DNA of 64,000 nucleotides from the NCBI GenBank assembly GCA_036924285.1, contig JAYKYS010000012.1:9300001-9364000 (forward strand), written 5' to 3'. Source of the stretch: Asterella californica (taxonomy: Eukaryota > Streptophyta > Marchantiopsida > Marchantiales > Aytoniaceae). Below, piece by piece: positions 11,221 through 25,610 of the stretch. The notes below the pieces were generated by a model. That model had not been told where the DNA came from, made no database searches, and saw only the letters and a list, made by a program, of their open reading frames with translations. Position 1 is the stretch's first letter. Each line of letters opens with the position of its first letter. Made by a program: the position numbers and the translations under genes.

Positions 11221-12043
11221 AAACATTTTGAGGGAAACCAATTTTCAGCATCTGTACCTACATACTTCTTTCTATTTATTCTAGAAATTAAAAATAATAT
11301 ACCTTTATGTTTCAAAGTAAACTTCCCCCACTGCAGTCCTTAAATGGATCTTAAGGCACATCAACTTCTCTATATTTATTCTAGAAATTAAAAATAATAT
11401 ACCTTTATGTTTCAAAGTAAAATCCCCCCACTGCAGTCCTTAAATGGATCTTAAGGAACATCAACTTCATAGGGAAACCAATTTTGAGCATCTGTACCTA
11501 CATACTTCTTTATATTTATTCTAGAAATTAAAAATAATATACCTTTATGTTTCAAAGTAAAATTCCCCCACTGCAGTCCTTAAATGGATCTTAAGGAACA
11601 TCAACTTCATAGTCAGAAACACGAACATGTATAAGAACACTACAAAACTGTTCTTCAAACAGTTTGACATTGGGTTTATTTTCTTTTTTAACTTTATTAA
11701 ATAATATATTGATTAAACTAATTCTATCGCTCTTGTTACTTTCGTAAACGCGTCGATCCACGTTTTTTTCTGCAATTCTAGACACGACTGTTATTTAACA
11801 ATTACTCATAAATATTCAGATTTTCACTAGAACTTACTGTAGAACTTTTACATGAGATTTATGAACAGAAACCGAGCAAAAGTTCCCTAAAGGTGATTGA
11901 TGGAGCATGCTTATAGGGTTCTTGTAACAAGCCTGCAACAAACATGAGTGCAATTTTTGCAAACCGTCTAGAACTGTTTGCTCACGATGTGGTACTTGGC
12001 TGGTTAGTTCATAAAATAGGACCTGTCTATAATCTAGACATCT

Positions 12044-12128
12044 AGGGCGGTGGCGGAAGAGGCTAGCGTGCCCGTATAAAAGGCTGAGAAGCTGCTGGAG
12101 GTCGGGAGTTCGAGTCTCCCCCGCCTCA
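12044..12128 (+). tRNA. tRNA-like copy 11
   Basis: Copy 2 equivalent, with T25 and C29. Confidence 0.5.
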
Positions 12129-13051
12129 AAACCTTTTGAGGGAAACCAATTTTCAGCATCTGTACCTACATACTTCTTTCTATTTATTCTAGAAATTAAA
12201 AATAATAAACCTTTATGTTTCAAAGTAAACTTCCCCCACTGCAGTCCTTAAATGGATCTTAAGGCACATCAACTTCTCTATATTTATTCTAGAAATTAAA
12301 AATAATATACCTTTATGTTTCAAAGTAAAATCCCCCCACTGCAGTCCTTAAATGGATCTTAAGGAACATCAACTTCTTTATATTTATTCTAGAAATTAAA
12401 AATAATATACCTTTATATTTCAAAGTAAAATTCCCCCACTGCAGTCCTTAAATGGATCTTAAGGAACATCAACTTCATAGGGAAACCAATTTTGAGCATC
12501 TGTACCTACATACTTCTTTATATTTATTCTAGAAATTAAAAATAATATACCTTTATGTTTCAAAGTAAAATTCCCCCACTGCAGTCCTTCAATGGATCTT
12601 AAGGAACATCAACTTCATAGTCAGAAACACGAACATGTATAAGAACACCACAAAACTGTTCTTCAAACAGTTTGACATTGGGTTTATTTTCTTTTTTAAC
12701 TTTATTAAATAATATATTGATTAAACTAATTCTATCGCTCTTGTTACTTTCGTAAACGCGTCGATCCACGTTTTTTTCTGCAATTCTAGACACGACTGTT
12801 ATTTAACAATTACTCATAAATATTCAGATTTTCACTAGAACTTACTGTAGAACTTTTACATGAGATTTATGAACAGAAACCGAGCAAAAGTTCCCCAAAG
12901 GTGATTGATGGAGCATGCTTATAGGGTTCTTGTAACAAGCCTGCAACAAACATGAGTGCAATTTTTGCAAACCGTCTAGAACTGTTTGCTCACGATGTGG
13001 TACTTGGCTGGTTAGTTCATAAAATGGGACCTGTCTATAATCTAGACATCT

Positions 13052-13136
13052 AGGGCGGTGGCGGAAGAGGCTAGCGTGCCAGTATAAAAGGCTGAGAAGC
13101 TGCTGGAGGTCGGGAGTTCGAGTCTCTCCCGCCTCA
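13052..13136 (+). tRNA. tRNA-like copy 12
   Basis: Copy 3 equivalent, with T25 and T64. Confidence 0.55.
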
Positions 13137-14738
13137 AAACCTTTTGAGGGAAACCAATTTTCAGCATCTGTACCTACATACTTCTTTCTATTTATTCTAG
13201 AAATTAAAAATAATAAACCTTTATGTTTCAAAGTAAACTTCCCCCACTGCAGTCCTTAAATGGATCTTAAGGCACATCAACTTCTCTATATTTATTCTAG
13301 ACATTAAAAATAATATACCTTTATGTTTCAAAGTAAAATCCCCCCACTGCAGTCCTTAAATGGATCTTAAGGAACATCAACTTCTTTATATTAATTCTAG
13401 AAATTAAAAATAATATACCTTTATGTTTCAAAGTAAAATTCCCCCACTGCAGTCCTTAAATGGATCTTAAGGAACACCAACTTCATAGGGAAACCAATTT
13501 TGAGCATCTGTACCTACATACTTCTTTATATTTATTCTAGAAATTAAAAATAATATACCTTTATGTTTCAAAGTAAAAATTCCCCCACTGCAGTCCTTAA
13601 ATGGATCTTAAGGAACATCAACTTCTATTTATTCTAGAAATTAAAAATAATATACCTTTATGTTTCAAAGTAAAAATTCCCCCACTGCAGTCCTTAAATG
13701 GATCTTAAGGAACATCAACTTCTCTGTATTTATTCTAGAAATTAAAAATAATATACCGTTATGTTTCAAAGTAAAATCCCTCCACTGCAGTCCTTAAATG
13801 GATCTTAAGGAACATCAACTTCTTTATATTCATTCTAGAAATTAAAAATAATATACCTTTATGTTTCAAAGTAAAATCCCCCCACTGCAGTCCTTAAATG
13901 GATCTTAAGGAACATCAACTTCATAGGGAAACCAATTTTGAGCATCTGTACCTACATACTTCTTTATATTTATTATAGAAATTAAAAATAATATACCTTT
14001 ATGTTTCAAAGTAAAAATTCCCCCACTGCAGTCCTTAAATGGATCTTAAGGAACATCAACTTCTCTATATTTATTCTAGAAATTAAAAATAATATACCTT
14101 TATGTTTCAAATTAAAATCCCCCCACTGCAGTCCTTAAATGGATCTTAAGGAACATCAACTTCATAGGGAAACCAATTTTGAGCATCTGTACCTACATAC
14201 TTCTTTATATTTATTCTAGAAATTAAAAATTATATACCTTTATGTTTCAAAGTAAAATTCCCCCACTGCAGTCCTCAAATGGATCTTAAGGAACATCAAC
14301 TTCATAGTCAGAAACACAAACATGTATAAGAACACCACAAAACTGTTCTTCAAACAGTTTGACATTGGGTTTATTTTCTTTTTTAACTTTATTAAATAAT
14401 ATATTGATTAAACTAATTCTATCGCTCTTGTTACTTTCGTAAACGCGTCGATCCACGTTTTTTTCTGCAATTCTAGACACGACTGTTATTTAACAATTAC
14501 TCATAAATATTCAGATTTTCACTAGAACTTACTATAGAACTTTTACATGAGATTTATGAACAGAAACCGAGCAAAAGTTCCCCAAAGGTGATTGATGGAG
14601 CATGCTTATAGGGTTCTTGTAACAAGCCTGCAACAAACATGAGTGCAATTTTTGCAAACCGTCTAGAACTGTTTGCTCACGATGTGGTACTTGGCTGGTT
14701 AGTTCATAAAATGGGACCTGTCTATAATCTAGACATCT

Positions 14739-14823
14739 AGGGCGGTGGCGGAAGAGGCTAGCGCGCCAGTATAAAAGGCTGAGAAGCTGCTGGAGGTCGG
14801 GAGTTCGAGTCTCCCCCGCCTTA
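14739..14823 (+). tRNA. tRNA-like copy 13 (fully paired acceptor)
   Basis: Copy 4 equivalent, with T72 pairing to A1. Confidence 0.6.
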
Positions 14824-15801
14824 AAACCTTTTGAGGGAAACCAATTTTCAGCATCTGTACCTACATACTTCTTTCTATTTATTCTAGAAATTAAAAATAA
14901 TATACCTTTATGTTTCAAAGTAAAATTCCCCCACTGCAGTCCTTAAATGGATCTTAAGGAACATCAACTTCATAGGGAAACCAATTTTGAGCATCTGTAC
15001 CTACATACTTCTTTATATTCATTCTAGAAATTAAAAATAATATACCTTTATGTTTCAAAGTAAAATTCCCCCACTGCAGTCCTTAAATGGATCTTAAGGA
15101 ACATCAACTTCTCTATATTTATTCTAGAAATTAAAAATAATATACCTTTATGTTTCAAAGTAAAATTCCCCCACTGCAGTCCTTAAATGGATCTTATGGA
15201 ACATCAACTTCATAGGGAAACCAATTTTGAGCATCTGTACCTACATACTTCTTTATATTTATTCTAGAAATTAGAAATAATATACCTTTATGTTTCAAAG
15301 TAAAATTCCCCCACTGCAGTCCTTAAATGGATCTTAAGGAACATCAACTTCATAGTCAGAAACACGAACATGTATAAGAACACCACAAAACTGTTCTTCA
15401 AACAGTTTGACATTGGGTTTATTTTCTTTTTTAACTTTATTAAATAACATATTGATTCAACTAATTCTATCGCTCTTGTTACTTTCGAAAACGCGTCGAT
15501 CCACGTTTTTTTCTGCAATTCTAGACACGACTGTTATTTAATAATTACTCATAAATATTCAGATTTTCACTAGAACGTACTATAGAACTTTTACATGAGA
15601 TTTATGAACAGAAACCGAGCAAAAGTTCCCCAAAGGTGATTGATGGAGCATGCTTATACGGTTCACCAGCTTGGGGTTCTTGTAACAAGCCTGCAACAAA
15701 CATGAGTGCAATTTTTGCAAACCGTCTAGAACTGTTTGCTCACGATGTGGTACTTGGCTAATTAGTTCATAAAATGGGACCTGTCTATAATCTAGACATC
15801 C

Positions 15802-15886
15802 AGGGCGGTGGCGGAAGAGGCTAGCGCGCCAGTATAAAAGGCTGAGAAGCTGCTGGAGGTCGGGAGTTCGAGTCTCCCCCGCCTCA
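15802..15886 (+). tRNA. tRNA-like copy 14 (consensus)
   Basis: Copy 5 equivalent in the second A block. Confidence 0.55.
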
Positions 15887-17066
15887 AAACCTTTTGAGGG
15901 AAACCAATTTTCAGCATCTGTACCTACATACTTCTTTATATTTATTATAGAAATTAAAAATAATATACCTTTATGTTTCAAAGTAACAATTCCCCCACTG
16001 CAGTCCTTAAATGGATCTTAAGGAACATCAACTTCTCTATATTTATTCTAGAAATTAAAAATAATATACCTTTATGTTTCAAATTAAAATCCCCCCACTG
16101 CAGTCCTTAAATGGATCTTAAGGAACATCAACTTCTTTATATTCATTCTAGAAATTAAAAATAATATACCTTTATGTTTCAAAGTAAAATCCCCCCACTG
16201 CAGTCCTTAAATGGATCTTAAGGAACATCAACTTCATAGGGAAACCAATTTTGAGCATCTGTACCTACATACTTCTTTATATTTATTATAGAAATTAAAA
16301 ATAATATACCTTTATGTTTCAAAGTAAAAATTCCCCCACTGCAGTCCTTAAATGGATCTTAAGGAACATCAACTTCTCTATATTTATTCTAGAAATTAAA
16401 AATAATATACCTTTATGTTTCAAATTAAAATCCCCCCACTGCAGTCCTTAAATGGATCTTAAGGAACATCAACTTCATAGGGAAACCAATTTTGAGCATC
16501 TGTACCTACATACTTCTTTATATTTATTCTAGAAATTAAAAATTATATACCTTTATGTTTCAAAGTAAAATTCCCCCACTGCAGTCCTCAAATGGATCTT
16601 AAGGAACATCAACTTCATAGTCAGAAACACAAACATGTATAAGAACACCACAAAACTGTTCTTCAAACAATTTGACATTGGGTTCATTTTCTTTTTTAAC
16701 TTTATTAAATAATATATTGATTAAACTAATTCTATCGCTCTTGTTACTTTCGTAAACGCGTCGATCCACGTTTTTTTCTACAATTCTAGACACGACTGTT
16801 ATTTAACAATTACTCATAAATATTCAGATTTTCCCTAGAACTTACTATAGAACTTTTACATGAGATTTATGAACAGAAACCGAGCAAAAGTTCCCCAAAG
16901 GTGATTGATGGAGCATGCTTATACGGTTCACCAGCTTGGGGTTCTTGTAACGAGCCTGCAACAAACATGAGTGCAATTTTTGCAAACCGTCTAGAACTGT
17001 TTGCTCACGATGTGGTACTTGGCTGGTTAGTTCATAAAATGGGACCTGTCTATAATCTAGACATCC

Positions 17067-17151
17067 AGGGCGGTGGCGGAAGAGGCTAGCACGCCAGTAT
17101 AAAAGACTGAGAAGCTGCTGGGGGTCGGGAGTTCGAGTCTCCCCCGCCTCA
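17067..17151 (+). tRNA. tRNA-like copy 15 (type-1)
   Basis: Copy 1 equivalent in the third A block. Confidence 0.6.
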
Positions 17152-17974
17152 AAACATTTTGAGGGAAACCAATTTTCAGCATCTGTACCTACATACTTCT
17201 TTCTATTTATTCTAGAAATTAAAAATAATATACCTTTATGTTTCAAAGTAAACTTCCCCCACTGCAGTCCTTAAATGGATCTTAAGGCACATCAACTTCT
17301 CTATATTTATTCTAGAAATTAAAAATAATATACCTTTATGTTTCAAAGTAAAATCCCCCCACTGCAGTCCTTAAATGGATCTTAAGGAACATCAACTTCA
17401 TAGGGAAACCAATTTTGAGCATCTGTACCTACATACTTCTTTATATTTATTCTAGAAATTAAAAATAATATACCTTTATGTTTCAAAGTAAAATTCCCCC
17501 ACTGCAGTCCTTAAATGGATCTTAAGGAACATCAACTTCATAGTCAGAAACACGAACATGTATAAGAACACTACAAAACTGTTCTTCAAACAGTTTGACA
17601 TTGGGTTTATTTTCTTTTTTAACTTTATTAAATAATATATTGATTAAACTAATTCTATCGCTCTTGTTACTTTCGTAAACGCGTCGATCCACGTTTTTTT
17701 CTGCAATTCTAGACACGACTGTTATTTAACAATTACTCATAAATATTCAGATTTTCACTAGAACTTACTGTAGAACTTTTACATGAGATTTATGAACAGA
17801 AACCGAGCAAAAGTTCCCTAAAGGTGATTGATGGAGCATGCTTATAGGGTTCTTGTAACAAGCCTGCAACAAACATGAGTGCAATTTTTGCAAACCGTCT
17901 AGAACTGTTTGCTCACGATGTGGTACTTGGCTGGTTAGTTCATAAAATGGGACCTGTCTATAATCTAGACATCT

Positions 17975-18059
17975 AGGGCGGTGGCGGAAGAGGCTAGCGT
18001 GCCCGTATAAAAGGCTGAGAAGCTGCTGGAGGTCGGGAGTTCGAGTCTCCCCCGCCTCA
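17975..18059 (+). tRNA. tRNA-like copy 16
   Basis: Copy 2 equivalent (T25, C29). The flanking base 17949 is G instead of A. Confidence 0.5.
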
Positions 18060-18982
18060 AAACCTTTTGAGGGAAACCAATTTTCAGCATCTGTACCTAC
18101 ATACTTCTTTCTATTTATTCTAGAAATTAAAAATAATAAACCTTTATGTTTCAAAGTAAACTTCCCCCACTGCAGTCCTTAAATGGATCTTAAGGCACAT
18201 CAACTTCTCTATATTTATTCTAGAAATTAAAAATAATATACCTTTATGTTTCAAAGTAAAATCCCCCCACTGCAGTCCTTAAATGGATCTTAAGGAACAT
18301 CAACTTCTTTATATTTATTCTAGAAATTAAAAATAATATACCTTTATATTTCAAAGTAAAATTCCCCCACTGCAGTCCTTAAATGGATCTTAAGGAACAT
18401 CAACTTCATAGGGAAACCAATTTTGAGCATCTGTACCTACATACTTCTTTATATTTATTCTAGAAATTAAAAATAATATACCTTTATGTTTCAAAGTAAA
18501 ATTCCCCCACTGCAGTCCTTCAATGGATCTTAAGGAACATCAACTTCATAGTCAGAAACACGAACATGTATAAGAACACCACAAAACTGTTCTTCAAACA
18601 GTTTGACATTGGGTTTATTTTCTTTTTTAACTTTATTAAATAATATATTGATTAAACTAATTCTATCGCTCTTGTTACTTTCGTAAACGCGTCGATCCAC
18701 GTTTTTTTCTGCAATTCTAGACACGACTGTTATTTAACAATTACTCATAAATATTCAGATTTTCACTAGAACTTACTGTAGAACTTTTACATGAGATTTA
18801 TGAACAGAAACCGAGCAAAAGTTCCCCAAAGGTGATTGATGGAGCATGCTTATAGGGTTCTTGTAACAAGCCTGCAACAAACATGAGTGCAATTTTTGCA
18901 AACCGTCTAGAACTGTTTGCTCACGATGTGGTACTTGGCTGGTTAGTTCATAAAATGGGACCTGTCTATAATCTAGACATCT

Positions 18983-19067
18983 AGGGCGGTGGCGGAAGAG
19001 GCTAGCGTGCCAGTATAAAAGGCTGAGAAGCTGCTGGAGGTCGGGAGTTCGAGTCTCTCCCGCCTCA
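18983..19067 (+). tRNA. tRNA-like copy 17
   Basis: Copy 3 equivalent, with T25 and T64. Confidence 0.55.
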
Positions 19068-20443
19068 AAACCTTTTGAGGGAAACCAATTTTCAGCATCT
19101 GTACCTACATACTTCTTTCTATTTATTCTAGAAATTAAAAATAATAAACCTTTATGTTTCAAAGTAAACTTCCCCCACTGCAGTCCTTAAATGGATCTTA
19201 AGGCACATCAACTTCTCTATATTTATTCTAGACATTAAAAATAATATACCTTTATGTTTCAAAGTAAAATCCCCCCACTGCAGTCCTTAAATGGATCTTA
19301 AGGAACATCAACTTCTTTATATTAATTCTAGAAATTAAAAATAATATACCTTTATGTTTCAAAGTAAAATTCCCCCACTGCAGTCCTTAAATGGATCTTA
19401 AGGAACACCAACTTCATAGGGAAACCAATTTTGAGCATCTGTACCTACATACTTCTTTATATTTATTCTAGAAATTAAAAATAATATACCTTTATGTTTC
19501 AAAGTAAAAATTCCCCCACTGCAGTCCTTAAATGGATCTTAAGGAACATCAACTTCTATTTATTCTAGAAATTAAAAATAATATACCTTTATGTTTCAAA
19601 GTAAAAATTCCCCCACTGCAGTCCTTAAATGGATCTTAAGGAACATCAACTTCTCTGTATTTATTCTAGAAATTAAAAATAATATACCGTTATGTTCCAA
19701 AGTAAAATCCCTCCACTGCAGTCCTTAAATGGATCTTAAGGAACATCAACTTCTTTATATTCATTCTAGAAATTAAAAATAATATACCTTTATGTTTCAA
19801 AGTAAAATTCCCCCACTGCAGTCCTTAAATGGATCTTAAGGAACATCAACTTCATAGGGAAACCAATTTTGAGCATCTGTACCTACATACTTCTTTATAT
19901 TTATTCTTGAAATTAAAAATAATATACCTTTATGTTTCAAAGTAAAATTCCCCCACTGCAGTCCTTAAATGGATCTTAAGGAACATCAACTTCATAGTCA
20001 GAAACACGAACATGTATAAGAACACCACAAAACTATTCTTCAAACAGTTTGACATTGGGTTTATTTTCTTTTTTAACTTTATTAAATAATATATTGATTA
20101 AACTAATTCTATCGCTCTTGTTACTTTCGTAAACGCGTCGATCCACGTTTTTTTCTGCAATTCTAGACACGACTGTTATTTAACAATTACTCATAAATAT
20201 TCAGATTTTCACTAGAACTTACTATAGAACTTTTACATGAGATTTATGAACAGAAACCGAGCAAAAGTTCCCTAAAGGTGATTGATGGAGCATGCATATA
20301 CGGTTCACCAGCTTGGGGTTCTTGTAACAAGCCTGCAACAAACATGAGTGCAATTTTTGCAAACCGTCTAGAACTGTTTGCTCACGATGTGGTACTTGGC
20401 TGGTTAGTTCATAAAATGGGACCTGTCTATAATCTAGACATCC

Positions 20444-20528
20444 AGGGCGGTGGCGGAAGAGGCTAGCGCGCCAGTATAAAAGGCTGAGAAGCTCCTGGAG
20501 GTCAGGAGTTCGAGTCTCCCCCGCCTCA
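20444..20528 (+). tRNA. tRNA-like copy 18 (A49 subfamily)
   Basis: A49 faces C65 and opens the first T-stem pair; one extra change in the variable arm (CTCCTGG instead of CTGCTGG). Confidence 0.5.
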
Positions 20529-21227
20529 AAACCTTTTGAGGGAAACCAATTTTCAGCATCTGTACCTACATACTTCTTTCTATTTATTCAAGAAATTAAA
20601 AATAATATACCTTTATGTTTCAAAGTAAAAATTCCCCCACTGCAGTCCTTAAATGGATCTTAAGGAACATCGACTTCTCTATATTTATTCTAGAAATTAA
20701 AAATAATATACCTTTATGTTTCAAAGTAAAATTTCCCCACTGCAGTCCTTAAATTGATCTTAAGGAACATCAACTTCATAGTCAGAAACACGAACATGTA
20801 TAAGAACACCACAAAACTGTTCTTCAAACAGTTTGACATTGGGTTTATTTTCTTTTTTAACTTTATTAAATAATATATTGATTAAACTAATTCTATCGCT
20901 CTTGTTACTTTCGTAAACGCGTCGATCCACGTTTTTTTCTGCAATTCTAGACACGACTGTTATTTAATAATTACTCATAAATATTCAGATTTTCACTAGA
21001 ACTTACTATAGAACTTTTACATGAGATTTATGAACAGAAACCGAGCAAAAGTTCCCTAAAGGTGATTGATGGAGCATGCTTATACGGTTCACCAGCTTGG
21101 GGTTCTTGTAACAAGCCTGCAACAAACATGAGTGCAATTTTTGCAAACCGTCTAGAACTGTTTGCTCACGATGTGGTACTTGGCTGGTTAGTTCATAAAA
21201 TGGGACCTGTCTATAATCTAGACATCC

Positions 21228-21312
21228 AGGGCGGTGGCGGAAGACGCTAGCGCGCCAGTATAAAAGGCTGAGAAGCTGCTAGAGGTCAGGAGTTCGAGTC
21301 TCCCCCGCCTCA
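21228..21312 (+). tRNA. tRNA-like copy 19 (A49, C18)
   Basis: C18 replaces the invariant G18 of the D loop, A49 opens the T stem, and the variable arm has CTAGAGG. Likely the least tRNA-like of the full-length types. Confidence 0.4.
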
Positions 21313-22011
21313 AAACCTTTTGAGGGAAACCAATTTTCAGCATCTGTACCTACATACTTCTTTCTATTTATTCAAGAAATTAAAAATAATATACCTTTAT
21401 GTTCCAAAGTAAAAATTCCCCCACTGCAGTCCTTAAATGGATCTTCAGGAACATCAACTTCTCTATATTTATTCTAGAAATTAAAAATAATATACCTTTA
21501 TGTTTCAAAGTAAAATTTCCCCACTGCAGTCCTTACATGGATCTTAAGGAATATCAACTTCATAGTCAGAAACACGAACATGTATAAGAACACCATAAAA
21601 CTGTTCCTCAAACAGTTTGACATTGGGTTTATTTTCTTTTTTAACTTTATTAAATAATATATTGATTAAACTAATTCTATCGCTCTTGTTACTTTCGTAA
21701 ACACGTGGATCCACGTTTTTTTCTGCAATTCTAGACACGACTGTTATTTAACAATTACTCATAAATATTCAGATTTTCACTAGAACTTACTATAGAACTT
21801 TTACATGAGATTTATGAACAGAAACCGAGCAAAAGTTCCCTAAAGGTGATTGATGGAGCATGCTTATACGGTTCACCAGCTTGGGGTTCTTGTAACAAGC
21901 CTGCAACAAACATGAGTGCAATTTTTGCAAACCGTCTAGAACTGTTTGCTCACGATGTGGTACTTGGCTGGTTAGTTCATAAAATGGGACCTGTCTATAA
22001 TCTAGACATCC

Positions 22012-22096
22012 AGGGCGGTGGCGGAAGAGGCTAGCGCGCCAGTATAAAAGGCTGAGAAGCTGCTGGAGGTCAGGAGTTCGAGTCTCCCCCGCCTCA
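22012..22096 (+). tRNA. tRNA-like copy 20 (A49)
   Basis: Consensus apart from A49. Confidence 0.5.
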
Positions 22097-23376
22097 AAAC
22101 CTTTTGAGGGAAACCAATTTTCAGCATCTGTACCTACATACTTCTTTCTATTCATTCAAGAAATTAAAAATAATATACCTTTATGTTTCAAAGTAAAAAT
22201 TCCCCCACTGCAGTCCTTAAATGGATCTTAAGGAACATCAACTTCTCTATATTTATTCTAGACATTAAAAATAATATACCTTTATGTTTCAAAGTAAAAT
22301 CCCCCCACTGCAGTCCTTAAATGGATCTTAAGGAACATCACCTTCTTTATATTCATTCTAGAAATTAAAAATAATATACCTTTATGTTTCAAAGTAAAAT
22401 TCCCCCACTGCAGTCCTTAAATGGATCTTAAGGAACATCAACTTCATAGGGAAACCAATTTTCAGCATCTGTACCTACATACTTCTTTATATTTATTATA
22501 GAAATTAAAAATAATATACCTTTATGTTTCAAAGTAAAAATTCCCCCACTGCAGTCCTTAAATGGATCTTAAGGAACATCAACTTCTCTATATTTATTCT
22601 AGAAATTAAAAATAATATACCTTTATGTTTCAAATTAAAATCCCCCCACTGCAGTCCTTAAATGGATCTTAAGGAACATCAACTTCTTTATATTCATTCT
22701 AGAAATTAAAAATAATATACCTTTATGTTTCAAATTAAAATCCCCCCACTGCAGTCCTTAAATGGATCTTAAGGAACATCAACTTCATAGGGAAACCAAT
22801 TTTGAGCATCTGTACCTACATACTTCTTTATATTTATTCTAGAAATTAAAAATAATATACCTTTATGTTTCAAAGTAAAATTCCCCCACTGCAGTCCTTA
22901 AATGGATCTTAAGGAACATCAACTTCATAGTCAGAAACACGAACATGTATAAGAACACCACAAAACTGTTCTTCAAACAGTTTGACATTGGGTTTATTTT
23001 CTTTTTTAACTTTATTAAATAATATATTGATTAAACTAATTCTATCGCTCTTGTTACTTTCGTAAACGCGTCGATCCACGTTTTTTTCTGCAATTCTAGA
23101 CACGACTGTTATTTAACAATTACTCATAAATATTCAGATTTTCACTAGAACTTACTATAGAACTTTTACATGAGATTTATGAACAGAAACCGAGCAAAAG
23201 TTCCCCAAAGGTGATTGATGGAGCATGCTTATACGGTTCACCAGCTTGGGGTTCTTGTAACAAGCCTGCAACAAACATGAGTGCAATTTTTGCAAACCGT
23301 CTAGAACTGTTTGCTCACGATGTGGTACTTGGCTGGTTAGTTCATAAAATGGGACCTGTCTATAATCTAGACATCC

Positions 23377-23461
23377 AGGGCGGTGGCGGAAGAGGCTAGC
23401 GCGCCAGTATAAAAGGCTGAGAAGCTGCTGGAGGTCGGGAGTTCGAGTCTCCCCCGCCTCA
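23377..23461 (+). tRNA. tRNA-like copy 21 (consensus)
   Basis: Consensus with G49; isolated among A49 copies. Confidence 0.55.
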
Positions 23462-24741
23462 AAACCTTTTGAGGGAAACCAATTTTCAGCATCTGTACCT
23501 ACATACTTCTTTCTATTTATTCTTGAAATTTAAAAAAATATAGCTTTATGTTTCAAAGTAAAAATTCCCCCACTGCAGTCCTTAAATGGATCTTAAGGAA
23601 CATCAACTTCTTTATATTCATTCTAGAAATTAAAAATAATATACCTTTATGTTTCAAAGTAAAATCCCCCCACTGCAGTCCTTAAATGGATCTTAAGGAA
23701 CATCAACTTCTCTATATTCATTCTAGAAATTAAAAATAATATACCTTTATGTTTCAAATTAAAATCCCCCCACTGCAGTCCTTAAATGGATCTTAAGGAA
23801 CATCAACTTCATAGGGAAACCAATATTGAGCATCTGTACCTACATACTTCTTTATATTTATTCTAGAAATTAAAAATTATATACCTTTATGTTTCAAAGT
23901 AAAAATTCCCCCACTGCAGTCCTTAAATGGATCTTAAGGAACATCAACTTCTCTGTATTTATTCTAGAAATTAAAAATAATATACCTTTATGTTTCAAAG
24001 TAAAATCCCCCCACTGCAGTCCTTAAATGGATCTTAAGGAACATCAACTTCTTTATATTCATTCTAGAAATTAAAAATAATATACCTTTATGTTTCAAAG
24101 TAAAATTCCCCCCACTGCAGTCCTTAAATGGATCTTAAGGAACATCAACTTCATAGGGAAACCAATTTTGAGCATCTGTACCTACATACTTCTTTATATT
24201 TATTCTAGAAATTAAAAATAATATACCTTTATGTTTCAAAGTAAATTCCCCCACTGCAGTCCTTAAATGGATCTTAAGGAACATCAACTTCATAGTCAGA
24301 AACAAGAAGATGTATAAGAACACCACAAAACTGTTCTTCAAACAGTTTGACATTGGGTTTATTTTCTTTTTTAACTTTATTAAATAATATATTGATTAAA
24401 CTAATTCTATCGCTCTTGTTACTTTCGTAAACGCGTCGATCCACGTTTTTTTCTGCAATTCTAGACACGACTGTTATTTAACAATTACTCATAAATATTC
24501 AGATTTTCACTAGAACTTACTATAGAACTTTTACATGAGATTTATGAACAGAAACCGAGCAAAAGTTCCCCAAAGGTGATTGATGGAGCATGCTTATACG
24601 GTTCACCAGCTTGGGGTTCTTGTAACAAGCCTGCAACAAACATGAGTGCAATTTTTGCAAACCGTCTAGAACTGTTTGCTCACTATGTGGTACTTGGCTG
24701 GTTAGTTCATAAAATGGGACCTGTCTATAATCTAGACATCC

Positions 24742-24826
24742 AGGGCGGTGGCGGAAGACGCTAGCGCGCCAGTATAAAAGGCTGAGAAGCTGCTAGAGGT
24801 CAGGAGTTCGAGTCTCCCCCGCCTCA
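24742..24826 (+). tRNA. tRNA-like copy 22 (A49, C18)
   Basis: Same changes as copy 19. Confidence 0.4.
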
Positions 24827-25525
24827 AAACCTTTTGAGGGAAACCAATTTTCAGCATCTGTACCTACATACTTCTTTCTATTTATTCTAGAAATTAAAAA
24901 TAATATACCTTTATGTTCCAAAGTCAAAATTCCCCCACTGCAGTCCTTAAATGGATCTTCAGGAACATCAACTTCTCTATATTTATTCAAGAAATTAAAA
25001 ATAATATACCTTTATGTTTCAAAGTAAAATTTCCCCACTGCAGTCCTTAAATGGATCTTAAGGAACATCAACTTCATAGTCAGAAACACGAACATGTATA
25101 AGAACACCACAAAACTGTTCTTCAAACAGTTTGACATTGGCTTTATTTTCTTTTTTAACTTTATTAAATAATATATTGATTAAACTAATTCTATCGCTCT
25201 TGTTACTTTCGTAAACACGTGGATCCACGTTTTTTTCTGCAATTCTAGACACGACTGTTATTTAACAATTACTCATAAATATTCAGATTTTCACTAGAAC
25301 TTACTATAGAACTTTTACATGAGATTTATGAACAGAAACCGAGCAAAAGTTCCCTAAAGGTGATTGATGGAGCATGCTTATACGGTTCACCAGCTTGGGG
25401 TTCTTGTAACAAGCCTGCAACAAACATGAGTGCAATTTTTGCAAACCGTCTAGAACTGTTTGCTCACGATGTGGTACTTGGCTGGTTAGTTCATAAAATG
25501 GGACCTGTCTATAATCTAGACATCC

Positions 25526-25610
25526 AGGGCGGTGGCGGAAGAGGCTAGCGCGCTAGTATAAAAGGCTGAGAAGCTGCTGGAGGTCAGGAGTTCGAGTCTC
25601 CCCCGCCTCA
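25526..25610 (+). tRNA. tRNA-like copy 23 (A49, T28)
   Basis: A49 plus T28, a U28-G42 wobble in the anticodon stem. Confidence 0.45.

Larger units (their letters stand above)
10308..16238. repeat. Higher-order block A, second copy
   Basis: Offset of 10307 bp from the first A copy, with the same five cassettes (tRNA-like at 11136, 12044, 13052, 14739, 15802). No differences from the first copy were noticed by eye, which suggests very recent duplication or an assembly effect. Confidence 0.9.
16239..19808. repeat. Higher-order block A, third copy (partial, 3.57 kb)
   Basis: Follows block A through its first three cassettes (tRNA-like at 17067, 17975, 18983), then departs at about 19809, where T replaces the expected C and further differences accumulate. 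Two substitutions relative to the other A copies were seen inside it: G at 17949 and C at 19697. Confidence 0.85.
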
